From positions 78,217-142,216 of the forward strand of contig JACPWC010000071.1 in NCBI GenBank assembly GCA_016197225.1: a stretch of 64,000 nucleotides of DNA, written 5' to 3'. Positions 17,868 to 27,180 of the stretch are shown one piece after another (the first letter of the stretch is position 1; the number at the start of each line of letters is the position of its first letter). Made by a program: the position numbers and the translations under genes. The notes below the pieces were generated by a model. It searched no databases. It was given only the letters and a program-made list of their open reading frames with translations, and was not told where the DNA came from. This DNA is from Chloroflexota bacterium (GTDB lineage Bacteria; Chloroflexota; Anaerolineae; Anaerolineales; VGOW01).

Positions 17868-18997
17868 CGTTGAATGATTCCTCCTCCCAGGCAAACGTCG
17901 CCATCGTAAAACACGGCGGCCTGCCCCGGAGTGATGTCGCGCATGGGCGCTTCAAACGTCACCCCGGCCCGTTTGTCGTCGAGCGGCGTGATCCGCCCAC
18001 GCCGGGGCTGGGCCTTGTAACGAATTTTGATGTCGGCCTCAAACGGTTCAACCGGCGGCACGCCCGACACCCAGTTGATGCGCCCGACGCGCATCGTCGT
18101 TTGCCCAAGCTCAGACTCGACGCCGACGACGAGGGCGTTGCGAGCCGGGTCGGCACCCAACACGTAGAGCGGCTCGCGGGCGGCGAGGCCGATGCCCTTG
18201 CGCTGGCCGATAGTGTAAAACGCCAGGCCCTTGTGTTCGCCCAGCACATTGCCTGAACTGTCTACGATAGGGCCGGGTTGAGCGACTTGCGGCGCATGCT
18301 CGGTCAAAAAGCGGCGGTAGTCGTTGTCGGCCAGGAAGCACAAATCCTGGCTGTCGGGCCGCTCGGCTACCGGCAGGTTGAACTTGCGCGCCAGCTCGCG
18401 GATTTCGGTTTTGGTGTAGCCGCCAACCGGGAACATGGCGTGGCGAAGTTGGCGCTGGCCCAGCACGCTGAGGACGTAAGACTGATCCTTTTTGTCGTCA
18501 ATGGATTTTAGTAATTGGTAACGACAGTCCCCGGAGCGAAGCGGAGTGGGAATAGTAATTGGGCCGTCGGCGACGGCGCGCACGCGGGCGTAGTGGCCGG
18601 TGGCGAGAAATTCTGCGCCGAAGGAGAGGGCCTTGTTGAGCAAAAACTCCCACCGGATGTGGCGGTTGCACTCCATACAAGGATTGGGCGTGACGCCACT
18701 GGCGTAGCCGTCAATGAAAAAGTTGACGATTGTGTCGTGGAAAACATCCTTCGTGTCCACCACGTAAAACGGGATGTCGAGCGACTCGGCGATATGGCGG
18801 GCGTGGCCCATCGCGTCGGGCGTGCAACAGCGATTGTAAGCCTCCTTGCCCGGCTCGCTCCACAGGCGCATCATCAGCCCGATCACGTCGTAGCCCTGCT
18901 CGACGAGCAAGGCCGCGGCCACCGAACTATCCACGCCGCCCGACATGGCGACGACCACACGCGGTCTAACTCCCAAATCCCAGACTCCAAATCCCAA
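17864..18997 (-). CDS. mnmA: tRNA-specific 2-thiouridylase MnmA
   Basis: A 377-residue enzyme that thiolates U34 of Lys, Glu and Gln tRNAs using sulfur from a cysteine desulfurase. It shows the PP-loop SGGVDSS, the substrate loop GVTPNPCMECN with one catalytic Cys, DSQDLCF with the second, and GQRKGIG. The start is uncertain: TTG 18997 gives a leader coded by repeat-like text, while GTG 18958 is also possible. About 13 extra residues (PITIPTPLRSGDC) sit before YQLLKSIDDKKDQSY, coded within a 44-bp direct-repeat pair. A cysteine desulfurase gene lies upstream in the same transcription unit, with a Fic gene and a broken gene between. Confidence 0.93.
   Translation of the reverse strand: MGFGVWDLGVRPRVVVAMSGGVDSSVAAALLVEQGYDVIGLMMRLWSEPGKEAYNRCCTPDAMGHARHIAESLDIPFYVVDTKDVFHDTIVNFFIDGYASGVTPNPCMECNRHIRWEFLLNKALSFGAEFLATGHYARVRAVADGPITIPTPLRSGDCRYQLLKSIDDKKDQSYVLSVLGQRQLRHAMFPVGGYTKTEIRELARKFNLPVAERPDSQDLCFLADNDYRRFLTEHAPQVAQPGPIVDSSGNVLGEHKGLAFYTIGQRKGIGLAAREPLYVLGADPARNALVVGVESELGQTTMRVGRINWVSGVPPVEPFEADIKIRYKAQPRRGRITPLDDKRAGVTFEAPMRDITPGQAAVFYDGDVCLGGGIIQR
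18509..18562. repeat. Direct repeats bounding extra residues in mnmA
   Basis: The 10-mer tagtaattgg occurs at 18509-18518 and again at 18553-18562. The interval encodes most of a 13-residue expansion not usual in MnmA. It may be a small repeat insertion kept in frame. Confidence 0.5.
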
Positions 18998-19003
18998 AGG
19001 TCA

Positions 19004-19054
19004 GGCGGCGAGGAAGATATCCAACGAGCGCTCCACTGCCTCGGCCATCATCAA
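19004..19054 (-). pseudogene. Remnant of a second fic gene (3' end only)
   Basis: Minus-strand codons spell MMAEAVERSLDIFLAA and then a stop (19001-19003). The Fic protein encoded 400 bases away ends MIAEATDRSLDIFLAA. The shared ending shows a duplicated, diverged fic 3' end left behind the truncated gene at 19055-19393, in the same frame directly after its stop. Confidence 0.75.
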
Positions 19055-19393
19055 CTAACGCAGGCCGACGAAGTTGGACTTGGCGACCGCGCCCCAGCAG
19101 CCGTCGCGTTTGTAGAGCGCCAGCATGTGGTCGTCGTCGCGGTTGGTGGGGAGCATGTCAATGATGAGCGGTGGATGGCCGAGCCGGCGCAGGGCGGCGG
19201 CGGCGAAGGATGCGCCGTCAAAGCAGTGGCCGATGCCGTCGCGCAGAACCCGGAGCGGGCAACGATAGATGTCTTCCGAGCTATAAGTCAGCGTATCGAG
19301 GAAGGCTTGAATTTTGGCCGGGGTCGTCAGGCTGGCGAGAAGTTTGCGATCGGGTTGGGTGAGCAGGTCGTCAAAAGTTTTTGGTTTTGGCAT
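19055..19393 (-). CDS. Transglutaminase-like protein, apparently 3'-truncated
   Basis: A 112-residue open frame. Cys in GHCFDGASFAAAALRRLG followed by His in DDDHMLALY matches the Cys-His order of papain/transglutaminase-fold proteins, but the protein stops after SNFVGLR, where such proteins would continue. Immediately after the stop, in frame, comes the relic of a fic gene. I infer a recombination that replaced the 3' part of this gene. ATG 19393 is preferred over TTG 19423, which abuts the fic stop. Probably non-functional, but an intact short protein cannot be excluded. Confidence 0.6.
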   Translation of the reverse strand: MPKPKTFDDLLTQPDRKLLASLTTPAKIQAFLDTLTYSSEDIYRCPLRVLRDGIGHCFDGASFAAAALRRLGHPPLIIDMLPTNRDDDHMLALYKRDGCWGAVAKSNFVGLR

Positions 19394-19424
19394 TTCGCCT
19401 TGCAAGAAAGCAATCTTCAGCAAC

Positions 19425-20168
19425 TTATGCGGCTAAAAAGATATCTAATGAACGGTCTGTCGCTTCAGCTATCATTACTGTGAACGGTTCAGTGTTACCT
19501 GTATGGGCTTGATCAAGCGCGTCATAGTAAGCAAGCCGATCTTCACGGCGGATGACGGCTGGCGGGTAGCCGTCGCGCATGAGTAGCAAATTCATCAGTA
19601 GGCGGGCTGTGCGACCATTGCCGTCGGCAAAAGGGTGAATATGCACTAGTTGGAAATGAGTCAACGCCGCTCGTTCAATGGTAGATAGTTTTTGACCATC
19701 GCCATTCAACCAAGACATGAATTCCTGCATCAACGCTGGTACACTTAACGCATCAGGAGGAACGTACTCGGAGCCGCTGATGCGAACTTGACCGAGGCGA
19801 TAACGCCCGGCTTCTTCATCGTCAATGCCCTTCAAAACCAGCGCGTGAATTTGCCGCAGATTATGCTCAGTGAGTGGCTCTGCGCCGTTCGCTAAGGCCT
19901 CTACAAAGTCTATCGCGTCTTTATGATTGATAGCCTCAAGATGTTCGCGCAATGTCTTGCCGCCAACAGTAATGCCCTGATGTAACACAACCTCGGTTTC
20001 GCGAAGCGTGAGAGTAGAGCCTTCTATGGCGTTCGAGTGATACGTCCACTCTACATCAAAGTATTCCTTTAGACGAGCGGCGGCAGAGGCCGACAGAGGG
20101 CGATGGGCGTCAAGCGCCGCTTTCTTGTCTGCCAATTGTTCAAGAATCTGCTTCAAGTTCACTTTCAA
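19425..20168 (-). CDS. Fic-domain AMP-transferase (class II, N-terminal inhibitory helix)
   Basis: A 247-residue Fic protein that would transfer AMP (or another nucleotide part) to hydroxyl side chains. The catalytic loop HPFADGNGRTAR is at 178-189 with His178. The inhibitory motif S45-NAI-E49-G50 matches [S/T]xxxE[G/N], so activity is normally blocked in cis by Glu49. Start TTG 20168 overlaps the cysteine desulfurase stop; GTG 20162 is an alternative. It is embedded between iscS and mnmA, which may be coincidental or may point to a target in tRNA or sulfur metabolism. A second broken fic end lies downstream. Confidence 0.92.
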   Translation of the reverse strand: MKVNLKQILEQLADKKAALDAHRPLSASAAARLKEYFDVEWTYHSNAIEGSTLTLRETEVVLHQGITVGGKTLREHLEAINHKDAIDFVEALANGAEPLTEHNLRQIHALVLKGIDDEEAGRYRLGQVRISGSEYVPPDALSVPALMQEFMSWLNGDGQKLSTIERAALTHFQLVHIHPFADGNGRTARLLMNLLLMRDGYPPAVIRREDRLAYYDALDQAHTGNTEPFTVMIAEATDRSLDIFLAA

Positions 20169-21313
20169 CTCCTCATCTGCCCCACCACCCTCGTCACCCC
20201 CTCCACCGCCCGCTCAATCTCCTCCTCCGTCGTCGGACGGCCAACCGTCAGCCTGAGCGAGCCGAGCGCCCAACTGCGGTCGTAGCCCAGGGCCAGGATC
20301 ACGTCGGACGGTTCGGGGTCGCCGGTCTTGCAGGCCGAACCGGAGGAGGCGGCGATGCCTTCCAGGTCGAGCCGCATCAGCAGTTCATTGCCGTCAATGT
20401 TTCGGAAGACGAACGAGGCGTTGTTGGGCAGGCGCTCTGCCGGATGGCCGGTGAGGCGCGAATCTGGAATCTGGGTGAGGGCAGAGATGAGGCGGTCGCG
20501 CAGTCGGCGGTAGCGGGCGTTGTCGGCTTCACGGCGGGCGACGGTGAATTTGAGGGCGGCGGCTAAACCGGCGATGTAAGGCACGTTGGAAGTTCCGGCG
20601 CGGCGGCCCTGTTCGTGCGCGCCGCCAGTTTGAGTCGAAATAAGCGGCGTGCCTTTGCGAACGTACAACGCGCCAACGCCCTTCGGCCCGTAAAATTTGT
20701 GCGCGCCGAGGGCCAGCATATCCACGCCCAGCTTTTGCACGTCCATCTCAAGCTGGCTGGCGGCCTGCACCGCGTCGGTGTGTGTGATGATGCCATGTGA
20801 ACGCGCGAGTTGAGCGATCTCGGCGACGGGCTGGATCGTGCCAATCTCGTTGTTGGCGGTCATTACCGAAATCAGAATCGTGTCGGGGCGGACGGCGGCC
20901 TCCACGTCCGAGAGACGGACGCGGCCACAGTCGTCAACGGGCAGGATCGTTAGGTCGAAGTTGTAGTGTTCGGCAAGCTGGCGGGCGGTGTGCAGAACGG
21001 CGTGATGCTCGACGGCGGTGGTGATGAGGTGGTTGCCGCGCCCGGCTTCGCGCATCGCGTGAGCGGCGCCGCGAAGCGCGTAGTTGTCGGACTCGGTGCC
21101 GCCGGAGGTGAAGATGACTTCGTTCGGCTCGCAGTTGAGGACGGCGGCCATGTCGCGTCTGGCCTCTTCGATGGCCTTTTCGGCGTTGCGGCCCCAGCGA
21201 TGGATGGACGACGGGTTGCCGAAGTTGTCGCGGAAGTGCGGCAACATGGCCTCCAGCACGGCGGGGTCAACCGGGGTAGTGGCGGCGTAATCGAGGTAGA
21301 TTGGGTCGGGCAT
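20165..21313 (-). CDS. iscS: Cysteine desulfurase (IscS/NifS family)
   Basis: A 382-residue PLP enzyme that removes sulfur from cysteine as a protein persulfide. The PLP lysine is Lys206 (GAHKFYGPKG) and the catalytic cysteine Cys328 lies in SSGSACKTGD. It heads a transcription unit that includes mnmA, its expected sulfur acceptor. TACAAT (21325-21320) ends 6 nt before ATG 21313, so the mRNA is probably leaderless. Confidence 0.95.
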   Translation of the reverse strand: MPDPIYLDYAATTPVDPAVLEAMLPHFRDNFGNPSSIHRWGRNAEKAIEEARRDMAAVLNCEPNEVIFTSGGTESDNYALRGAAHAMREAGRGNHLITTAVEHHAVLHTARQLAEHYNFDLTILPVDDCGRVRLSDVEAAVRPDTILISVMTANNEIGTIQPVAEIAQLARSHGIITHTDAVQAASQLEMDVQKLGVDMLALGAHKFYGPKGVGALYVRKGTPLISTQTGGAHEQGRRAGTSNVPYIAGLAAALKFTVARREADNARYRRLRDRLISALTQIPDSRLTGHPAERLPNNASFVFRNIDGNELLMRLDLEGIAASSGSACKTGDPEPSDVILALGYDRSWALGSLRLTVGRPTTEEEIERAVEGVTRVVGQMRS

Positions 21314-21319
21314 GGCGTG

Positions 21320-21325
21320 ATTGTA
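21320..21325 (-). promoter_or_regulatory. -10 box (TACAAT) of leaderless iscS
   Basis: Six bases separate this hexamer from ATG 21313, with no Shine-Dalgarno sequence. Confidence 0.65.
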
Positions 21326-21346
21326 TCACGGCCATTTACTCACTCA

Positions 21347-21444
21347 CCTTACGCAAGCACCCTGAGCGGAGCGGCGGCCCTGAGCGAAACGAAGTGAAGT
21401 CGAAGGGTCGCCGCGCAGTCGAAGGGTGCGGCACCTGTGTAAGG
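21347..21444. repeat. Dispersed palindromic repeat (CCCTGAGC...TCGAAGGGT type)
   Basis: Nested inverted pairs: CCTTAC (21347-21352) with GTAAGG (21439-21444), and GCACCCT (21357-21363) with AGGGTGC (21423-21429). The interior repeats ccctgagc and tcgaagggt. A related copy lies at 33418-33535. Confidence 0.75.
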
Positions 21445-21448
21445 TAAG

Positions 21449-22528
21449 TTACTCAAACAGGCTCACCTTCTCGACGTTGGACGGAACGACAAGATAGCTC
21501 ACCAGCCAGCCCATGACGCCGCACAGCACCACAGCGCCCGTCCAGAGATGGATGCTCCACCACAAGCCAACGGTGAAGAGGGCGGCGAGGAAGTAGAAGA
21601 GGTAGAGGATGGCGGGCAGGGCGGCGGAGAAGAGCCGCAGGGCGCGGATGTTGATGATGGAAGGTTTGAGCCGCCACACTAACACATCGGCGGCTACCCC
21701 GGCGAGGACGCCGGTGACGAACAGCAAAGCCGGGTTGGCGCCGAAGAATATGTCGTGCATCACCACCATCAAGGCGGAGTTGATCGTCAGCATGAAAGTC
21801 AGCGCACCGGGCCGGAGTTTGTGGTTTCGGATCAATACCAGGACGATGGCTGTGAGCAGGGCCGACTGAAACAGGAAGGCGGTGATGCCGAGCGCCTGGG
21901 TGACGAAGACGTAGCCCTGGCCGGGCCGGTCAACGCTGGTGATCCAGGTTCCGCCGAGAGGGCTGGCATAGTCGGTGAAGAAGGTGAGGATCGAAAACAG
22001 GAGGGTGGCTGAAATGAGGAACGGGAAGTACGAAAGCCACGAGGCGTCGTTGGCGCGTTTGAGACCGGCGCGCAGAGGGCCGGTGATCAGCAACACGCCG
22101 CCGAACGCCAGCATGAGATGAGTTGGGCTGAGGAGGGCCTCGACGCCGATCTCGATGCCGAAGAGAATGTGCCAGATCATGTCGCCGACACCACCGACCA
22201 TGAAGATGGCCGCGCCCAGGAGCGAGAGGCCGTAGCCGCTTGGCATGGCCGCCGTGAACGAATGGCCGCGTCGCAGGTTGCGAACGAACAGGCCGGCCAG
22301 AACAGCCGCTTGAATCAGAAACCCGGAATAAAGCGCGCCGTGCCAGGGTGTAAAGAAAGTTTCGAGATTCGGGTTGTGGGTGTGCGCCCAGCCGTCGAGG
22401 TAGAGTCCGCCGATCAGCCACGCGCCGAGGGCGGCCATGAGCCAATCGAAGCCGAGGCCGCCGAGACTTTTCGCCTGTGACGTGTCGAGACCAGTAGTTT
22501 TTGTGGGGGTGGTAGTGATAGTCGTCAT
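21449..22528 (-). CDS. Polytopic integral membrane protein of unknown function
   Basis: A 359-residue protein with about ten hydrophobic segments and very short loops. Histidines near membrane edges (THNPNLETFFTPWHGALYSG, GDMIWHILFG, SPTHLML, VMHDIFFG) could bind metal or haem, which fits the neighbouring cytochrome c lipoprotein but is not proof. ATG 22528 lies 7 nt after TAGAAT; the upstream extension is unsupported. No transporter signature was recognised. Confidence 0.75.
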   Translation of the reverse strand: MTTITTTPTKTTGLDTSQAKSLGGLGFDWLMAALGAWLIGGLYLDGWAHTHNPNLETFFTPWHGALYSGFLIQAAVLAGLFVRNLRRGHSFTAAMPSGYGLSLLGAAIFMVGGVGDMIWHILFGIEIGVEALLSPTHLMLAFGGVLLITGPLRAGLKRANDASWLSYFPFLISATLLFSILTFFTDYASPLGGTWITSVDRPGQGYVFVTQALGITAFLFQSALLTAIVLVLIRNHKLRPGALTFMLTINSALMVVMHDIFFGANPALLFVTGVLAGVAADVLVWRLKPSIINIRALRLFSAALPAILYLFYFLAALFTVGLWWSIHLWTGAVVLCGVMGWLVSYLVVPSNVEKVSLFE

Positions 22529-22535
22529 GCAGGTA

Positions 22536-22541
22536 ATTCTA
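22536..22541 (-). promoter_or_regulatory. -10 box (TAGAAT) of a leaderless gene
   Basis: Seven bases before ATG 22528, with no ribosome-binding site between. Confidence 0.6.
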
Positions 22542-22615
22542 CCAAAGGTTGTCAGGTTTGCTCCTGGCTGGTTGCCCGCTTCACGCCCGCCGGAATGCGC
22601 GCGCACCGATCATTG

Positions 22616-23089
22616 CTATTCGCCCTGCGTGTAGGTAACCCACCACTGAAACTCGCGCTCGTCTTTGCCCCATTTGCTTTTGATGAAGTCCAGGATTGCG
22701 ACAATTTCGTCTTCGGCGAGCTTGTCGCCGAAGGCGGGCATTTTGGCGTTATCGTAGACGGCCTGGCCGCCTTTGGCGATGATCGTGATGAGGAGCGAAT
22801 CGGTGTGGTGCCAGGTGTGGCCGGAACTGTCGTGGGGCGGCGGCGGGAGGGAGCCGTCGGCCAGCGGCCTTTTCCAGTCGGGCGCGCCTTCGAGGTTTGC
22901 GCCGTGACAACTGGCGCAGTGTTGGGCGTAAAGTTGCTCACCCTGGGCCGCGCGATCCGGGTTGAGAGTGGGGACGGGCGGCACGGCGGTTTCGTTGATG
23001 ACGACTGAACTGCTACTGGAGGAGGCGCAAGCCGCTAAGAACAAGGCCGCCATCAACAGAGGCGGCCACCACTTGAGTCGAAAGCGCAT
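22616..23089 (-). CDS. Cytochrome c lipoprotein
   Basis: A 157-residue lipoprotein: signal peptide with lipobox LAAC (Cys21), a Ser-rich tether, then a class I cytochrome c domain with haem motif CASCH (Cys58, Cys61, His62) and Met117 (KMPAFGD) as the probable sixth ligand. It would act as an electron carrier tethered to the outer face of the membrane. The acyltransferase gene lies 12 bases upstream and the His-rich membrane protein gene follows. Confidence 0.9.
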   Translation of the reverse strand: MRFRLKWWPPLLMAALFLAACASSSSSSVVINETAVPPVPTLNPDRAAQGEQLYAQHCASCHGANLEGAPDWKRPLADGSLPPPPHDSSGHTWHHTDSLLITIIAKGGQAVYDNAKMPAFGDKLAEDEIVAILDFIKSKWGKDEREFQWWVTYTQGE

Positions 23090-23101
23090 GAGGTTGAAGT
23101 C

Positions 23102-23773
23102 TTACCGATACACGCCCCGATACTCTTCCGGCAACATGGCGGCGATGGCGCGCATAACGCGTTCGGTGAGCGAGTCGGTGGTGTCGTCGGCCTGCGGGTA
23201 AATTGGCTGGCCGATGTTGACGGTGACTGGCGTGGGGCGATACCAGGGCTTGAAGAGCCGGTCGGTTCCAACAATGGCGAGCGGCAGAATGGGCGAGTTG
23301 GCGGCAAGAGCAAAGCGCGCCGCGCCGGTCTTGGCTTGTTGCAAACCTTTGCCTTTGCTTCGTTTGCCTTCGGGGAAGATGCCAAGTGTTTGGCCTTCGA
23401 GCAGAACACGCTCGGCAAAGTTCAGCGCCCACTTGTCGCCGCCGCCGCGAAAAACCGGGAAGGCGCACAGGTTGCGAATGAGCCAGCCCAGCGCCGGGTT
23501 CTTGAACAACTCGGCCTTGCCCATGAAGCAGATGGTGCGCGGCAGAGTTGAAATCTGCATCGGGAACACGTCGAAGTTGGTGACGTGGTTGCCGCTGATG
23601 ATGAGCGGGCCGGTCAGCGGCACGTTCTCGTAGCCTCGCACTTCGATTTTCATCACGGGATGGATCAGGAATCGGGTGATGAGAAAAGTGGCGATTGCCC
23701 GGACAGGCGTCATCGTGATGTAGTAACGATGGCGGTCGCGTTCGTCGGTTGGGGCAATGGAGAGCGTCGTCAT
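23102..23773 (-). CDS. plsC: 1-acylglycerol-3-phosphate acyltransferase (PlsC family)
   Basis: A 223-residue membrane-associated acyltransferase of phospholipid synthesis. The HX4D motif is NHVTNFD (His63, Asp68) and block III is FPEGKRS (133-139). ATG 23773 is 7 nt from TATAAT and probably leaderless; Met21 is an alternative start. The -10 overlaps that of the divergent enolase gene. Confidence 0.92.
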   Translation of the reverse strand: MTTLSIAPTDERDRHRYYITMTPVRAIATFLITRFLIHPVMKIEVRGYENVPLTGPLIISGNHVTNFDVFPMQISTLPRTICFMGKAELFKNPALGWLIRNLCAFPVFRGGGDKWALNFAERVLLEGQTLGIFPEGKRSKGKGLQQAKTGAARFALAANSPILPLAIVGTDRLFKPWYRPTPVTVNIGQPIYPQADDTTDSLTERVMRAIAAMLPEEYRGVYR

Positions 23774-23780
23774 GGGCGGG

Positions 23781-23788
23781 ATTATAAT
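23781..23788. promoter_or_regulatory. Shared palindromic -10 (ATTATAAT) for divergent plsC and eno
   Basis: The octamer gives TATAAT on the minus strand (23786-23781), 7 nt from the plsC ATG, and TATAAT on the plus strand (23783-23788), 44 nt from the eno ATG. Two polymerases could not occupy it together. Confidence 0.7.
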
Positions 23789-23829
23789 GGGTGTCGCACT
23801 ATTTCATCCATCTAAAACACGGAGACTGA

Positions 23830-25122
<1,293 letters not shown>

Positions 25123-25164
25123 CCATTTTCGTTGTACAATCATCGTCATGGAAAGGAGGCCGAG

Positions 25165-25812
25165 ATGGCAACACAAGCCCCACCTGCAACACTCATAACC
25201 GAAGCCCAACCGGGCACACGGCCTAAAATGACATACGACGAATTCCTGGCGTGGGCGGGTGAAGATATGCACGCCGAATGGGTCAAAGGGGAGGTTTTTG
25301 TTTATATGACTGCTCACACCATTCATCAAAGACTTGTGGGGTTTTTGATCCGGCTCATTCAAGACTTTGCTGATCTTAGCAATTTGGGTGAGGTATTTGC
25401 TGGGCCGATGCAGGTGAAACTCTCTCCCGAAGGCTCAGGGCGCGAACCGGATGTGTTTTTTGTCGCGCAAGAAAGATTAGAGCACGTCACTGAAAAATAC
25501 TTTGATGGAGCGCCCGACCTGGCAGTGGAAGTCATTTCTGAAGACAGCGTGAATCGTGACCGGGTAGACAAGTTTGAAGAATACGAAGAAGCTGGCGTGC
25601 GCGAATACTGGATCATTGACCCTCGCCCGCGCCGCCGCCGGGCCGACTTTTACCAGTTGGGCGCTGACGGCAAATATCAGCCGGTTCCTTTGAACGCCGA
25701 AGGGGTTTATCACTCGGCCGTGTTGCCAGGGTTTTGGCTCAAAGCAAGCTGGCTTTGGGAAGACCCACTGCCAAAACTGGCGCCGACGTTGAAAGAGATC
25801 GAAGGCAAATAG
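25165..25812 (+). CDS. Uma2-family (DUF820) PD-(D/E)XK protein
   Basis: A 215-residue nuclease-fold protein of the Uma2 family, expanded in Cyanobacteria and Chloroflexota and of unknown cellular role. The core is GREPDVFFV, DLAVEVISEDS and DKFEEYEEAGVREYWIIDP. ATG 25165 has a strong ribosome-binding site (aaggagg 25153-25159), and TACAAT at 25135-25140 is a likely -10, so this gene has a short normal leader. A terminator follows. Confidence 0.9.
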   Translation: MATQAPPATLITEAQPGTRPKMTYDEFLAWAGEDMHAEWVKGEVFVYMTAHTIHQRLVGFLIRLIQDFADLSNLGEVFAGPMQVKLSPEGSGREPDVFFVAQERLEHVTEKYFDGAPDLAVEVISEDSVNRDRVDKFEEYEEAGVREYWIIDPRPRRRRADFYQLGADGKYQPVPLNAEGVYHSAVLPGFWLKASWLWEDPLPKLAPTLKEIEGK

Positions 25813-25813
25813 A

Positions 25814-25843
25814 AAAAGCGGGTGTCACGCGACACCCGCTTTT
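25814..25843. terminator. Bidirectional terminator
   Basis: aaaagcgggtgtc (25814-25826) pairs with gacacccgctttt (25831-25843). It separates the converging Uma2 and zinc-ribbon genes. Confidence 0.9.
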
Positions 25844-25844
25844 G

Positions 25845-26336
25845 TTATGCCTTCTCCGTCTCTTCCTCTTCCGTCTCAAAGTTTGCTCTGGCCTCCCGCC
25901 CCGGCGCAGGCGTGCCGCACGAGGCGCACACGTTCCAGTTCAGGTCGAGCAACTTGCCGCAATTGCTACACACCTTTTTGAGGATCGTCTGGCAGTGCGG
26001 GCAAATCTTCCAGTCGGGTTTGGCGGCCCGGCTACAGCCGGGGCAGGTGGGGCGCTCTTCGATCTCCTGCAGGAGCGCCTCTTCTTCCAGCGAACGGGCG
26101 TAAGATTGAGACAGGGTTTCCGGCGGGCGCAGAATCAAATACACGATGAAGCCGGGGATGTTGAGCACCGCCACCACCAGCGCCGCCAAAAACTGGGCGA
26201 AGATGTCGCGCGAGCGCGAGCGCATATCGCGGAACGTCCAGATGACGAGCGAGAGCCACAGGGCGGCGATGAAGGCCCCCAACAGGGCCACGCCGTAGCG
26301 CACGTAGTTGAGAATGGCAGGCAGGTCGAAGGACAT
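25845..26336 (-). CDS. Two-helix membrane protein with tandem zinc ribbons
   Basis: A 163-residue protein with two transmembrane helices in the first 75 residues, then two CxxC-type zinc ribbons (CPGC..CPHC and CSNC..CASC) like DZANK domains and an acidic tail. TATAAT (26348-26343) ends 6 nt before ATG 26336, so the mRNA is probably leaderless. Function unknown; such proteins often serve as membrane adaptors. Confidence 0.82.
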   Translation of the reverse strand: MSFDLPAILNYVRYGVALLGAFIAALWLSLVIWTFRDMRSRSRDIFAQFLAALVVAVLNIPGFIVYLILRPPETLSQSYARSLEEEALLQEIEERPTCPGCSRAAKPDWKICPHCQTILKKVCSNCGKLLDLNWNVCASCGTPAPGREARANFETEEEETEKA

Positions 26337-26342
26337 GGCGAG

Positions 26343-26348
26343 ATTATA
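26343..26348 (-). promoter_or_regulatory. -10 box (TATAAT) of a leaderless gene
   Basis: Six bases before ATG 26336, with no Shine-Dalgarno sequence. Confidence 0.7.
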
Positions 26349-26449
26349 CAGTGAAACTTTGTCGCCTACTTTTGTTTGGGCGGTAGTTCGCGGAGCGTGC
26401 CGCCCGAACTTCTGGCGAAACCTCATTTGACCTCTCTCTCACTCCGAAG

Positions 26450-26455
26450 TATTAT
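26450..26455 (+). promoter_or_regulatory. -10 box (TATTAT) of the radC unit
   Basis: Eight bases before ATG 26464, with no ribosome-binding site between. Confidence 0.6.
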
Positions 26456-26463
26456 CACGGCAC

Positions 26464-27180
26464 ATGACAACCCAGCCTGAATCGGATACAACGTTCATGC
26501 CGCGCATCGGCGACATGGCCTCGGAAGACCGGCCCCGCGAGCGGCTGGCGCAGGCCGGGCCGGAGGCGCTGAATAATGCCGAACTTATGGCAATCTTGTT
26601 GCGAGTGGGGATGCGGGGCGAAAATGCGGTGCGGCTGGCCGAGCGCCTGCTCTCAACACACGGCGGGCTGGTGGGTTTGTTGAAATTATCTTACGGCGAT
26701 CTTTGTAAGGTCAAAGGGATCGGGCCGGCCAAGGCGGCCCAACTAAAAGCGGCAGTGGAACTGGGCCGGCGGATGGCGGCGGCCTCCCCGCAGGAAAAAC
26801 CCGTCATTAACTCTCCCGCCGACGCCGCCAACCTGGTCATGTACGAAATGCGCGCCCTCGATCAGGAAATCGTGAGGGTCATCCTGCTCGACACCCGCAA
26901 TCGTTTGATGAAGATGGATGACGTTTACAAAGGCTCGCTCAACACTTCGATGATCCGCGTCGGCGAACTGTTCCGCGAGGCGGTGAAACAAAATGCGGCC
27001 TCGATCATCGTCGTTCACAACCACCCCAGCGGCGACCCCTCACCCTCGCCCGACGACGTAGCCGTCACCCGCCTCATGGTGGAAGCCGGCCGCCTGCTCG
27101 ACATCCCGGTGCACGATCACCTCATCATCGGCAGTCAGCGTTTTGTGTCGCTCAAAGAACGCGGGTTGGGATTCAGCTGA
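26464..27180 (+). CDS. radC: RadC-family JAB/MPN-domain protein
   Basis: A 238-residue protein. Residues about 20-110 carry the UPF0758 helix-hairpin-helix part (RERLAQAGPEALNNAELMAILLR, KVKGIGPAKAAQLKAA). Residues about 115-238 form a JAB/MPN metalloprotease-fold domain with HNHPSGDPSPSPDD. RadC is conserved but not truly required for repair in E. coli. Its stop overlaps the next start by one base (TGATG), which ties it to the glycoside-hydrolase-like genes. Confidence 0.93.
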   Translation: MTTQPESDTTFMPRIGDMASEDRPRERLAQAGPEALNNAELMAILLRVGMRGENAVRLAERLLSTHGGLVGLLKLSYGDLCKVKGIGPAKAAQLKAAVELGRRMAAASPQEKPVINSPADAANLVMYEMRALDQEIVRVILLDTRNRLMKMDDVYKGSLNTSMIRVGELFREAVKQNAASIIVVHNHPSGDPSPSPDDVAVTRLMVEAGRLLDIPVHDHLIIGSQRFVSLKERGLGFS

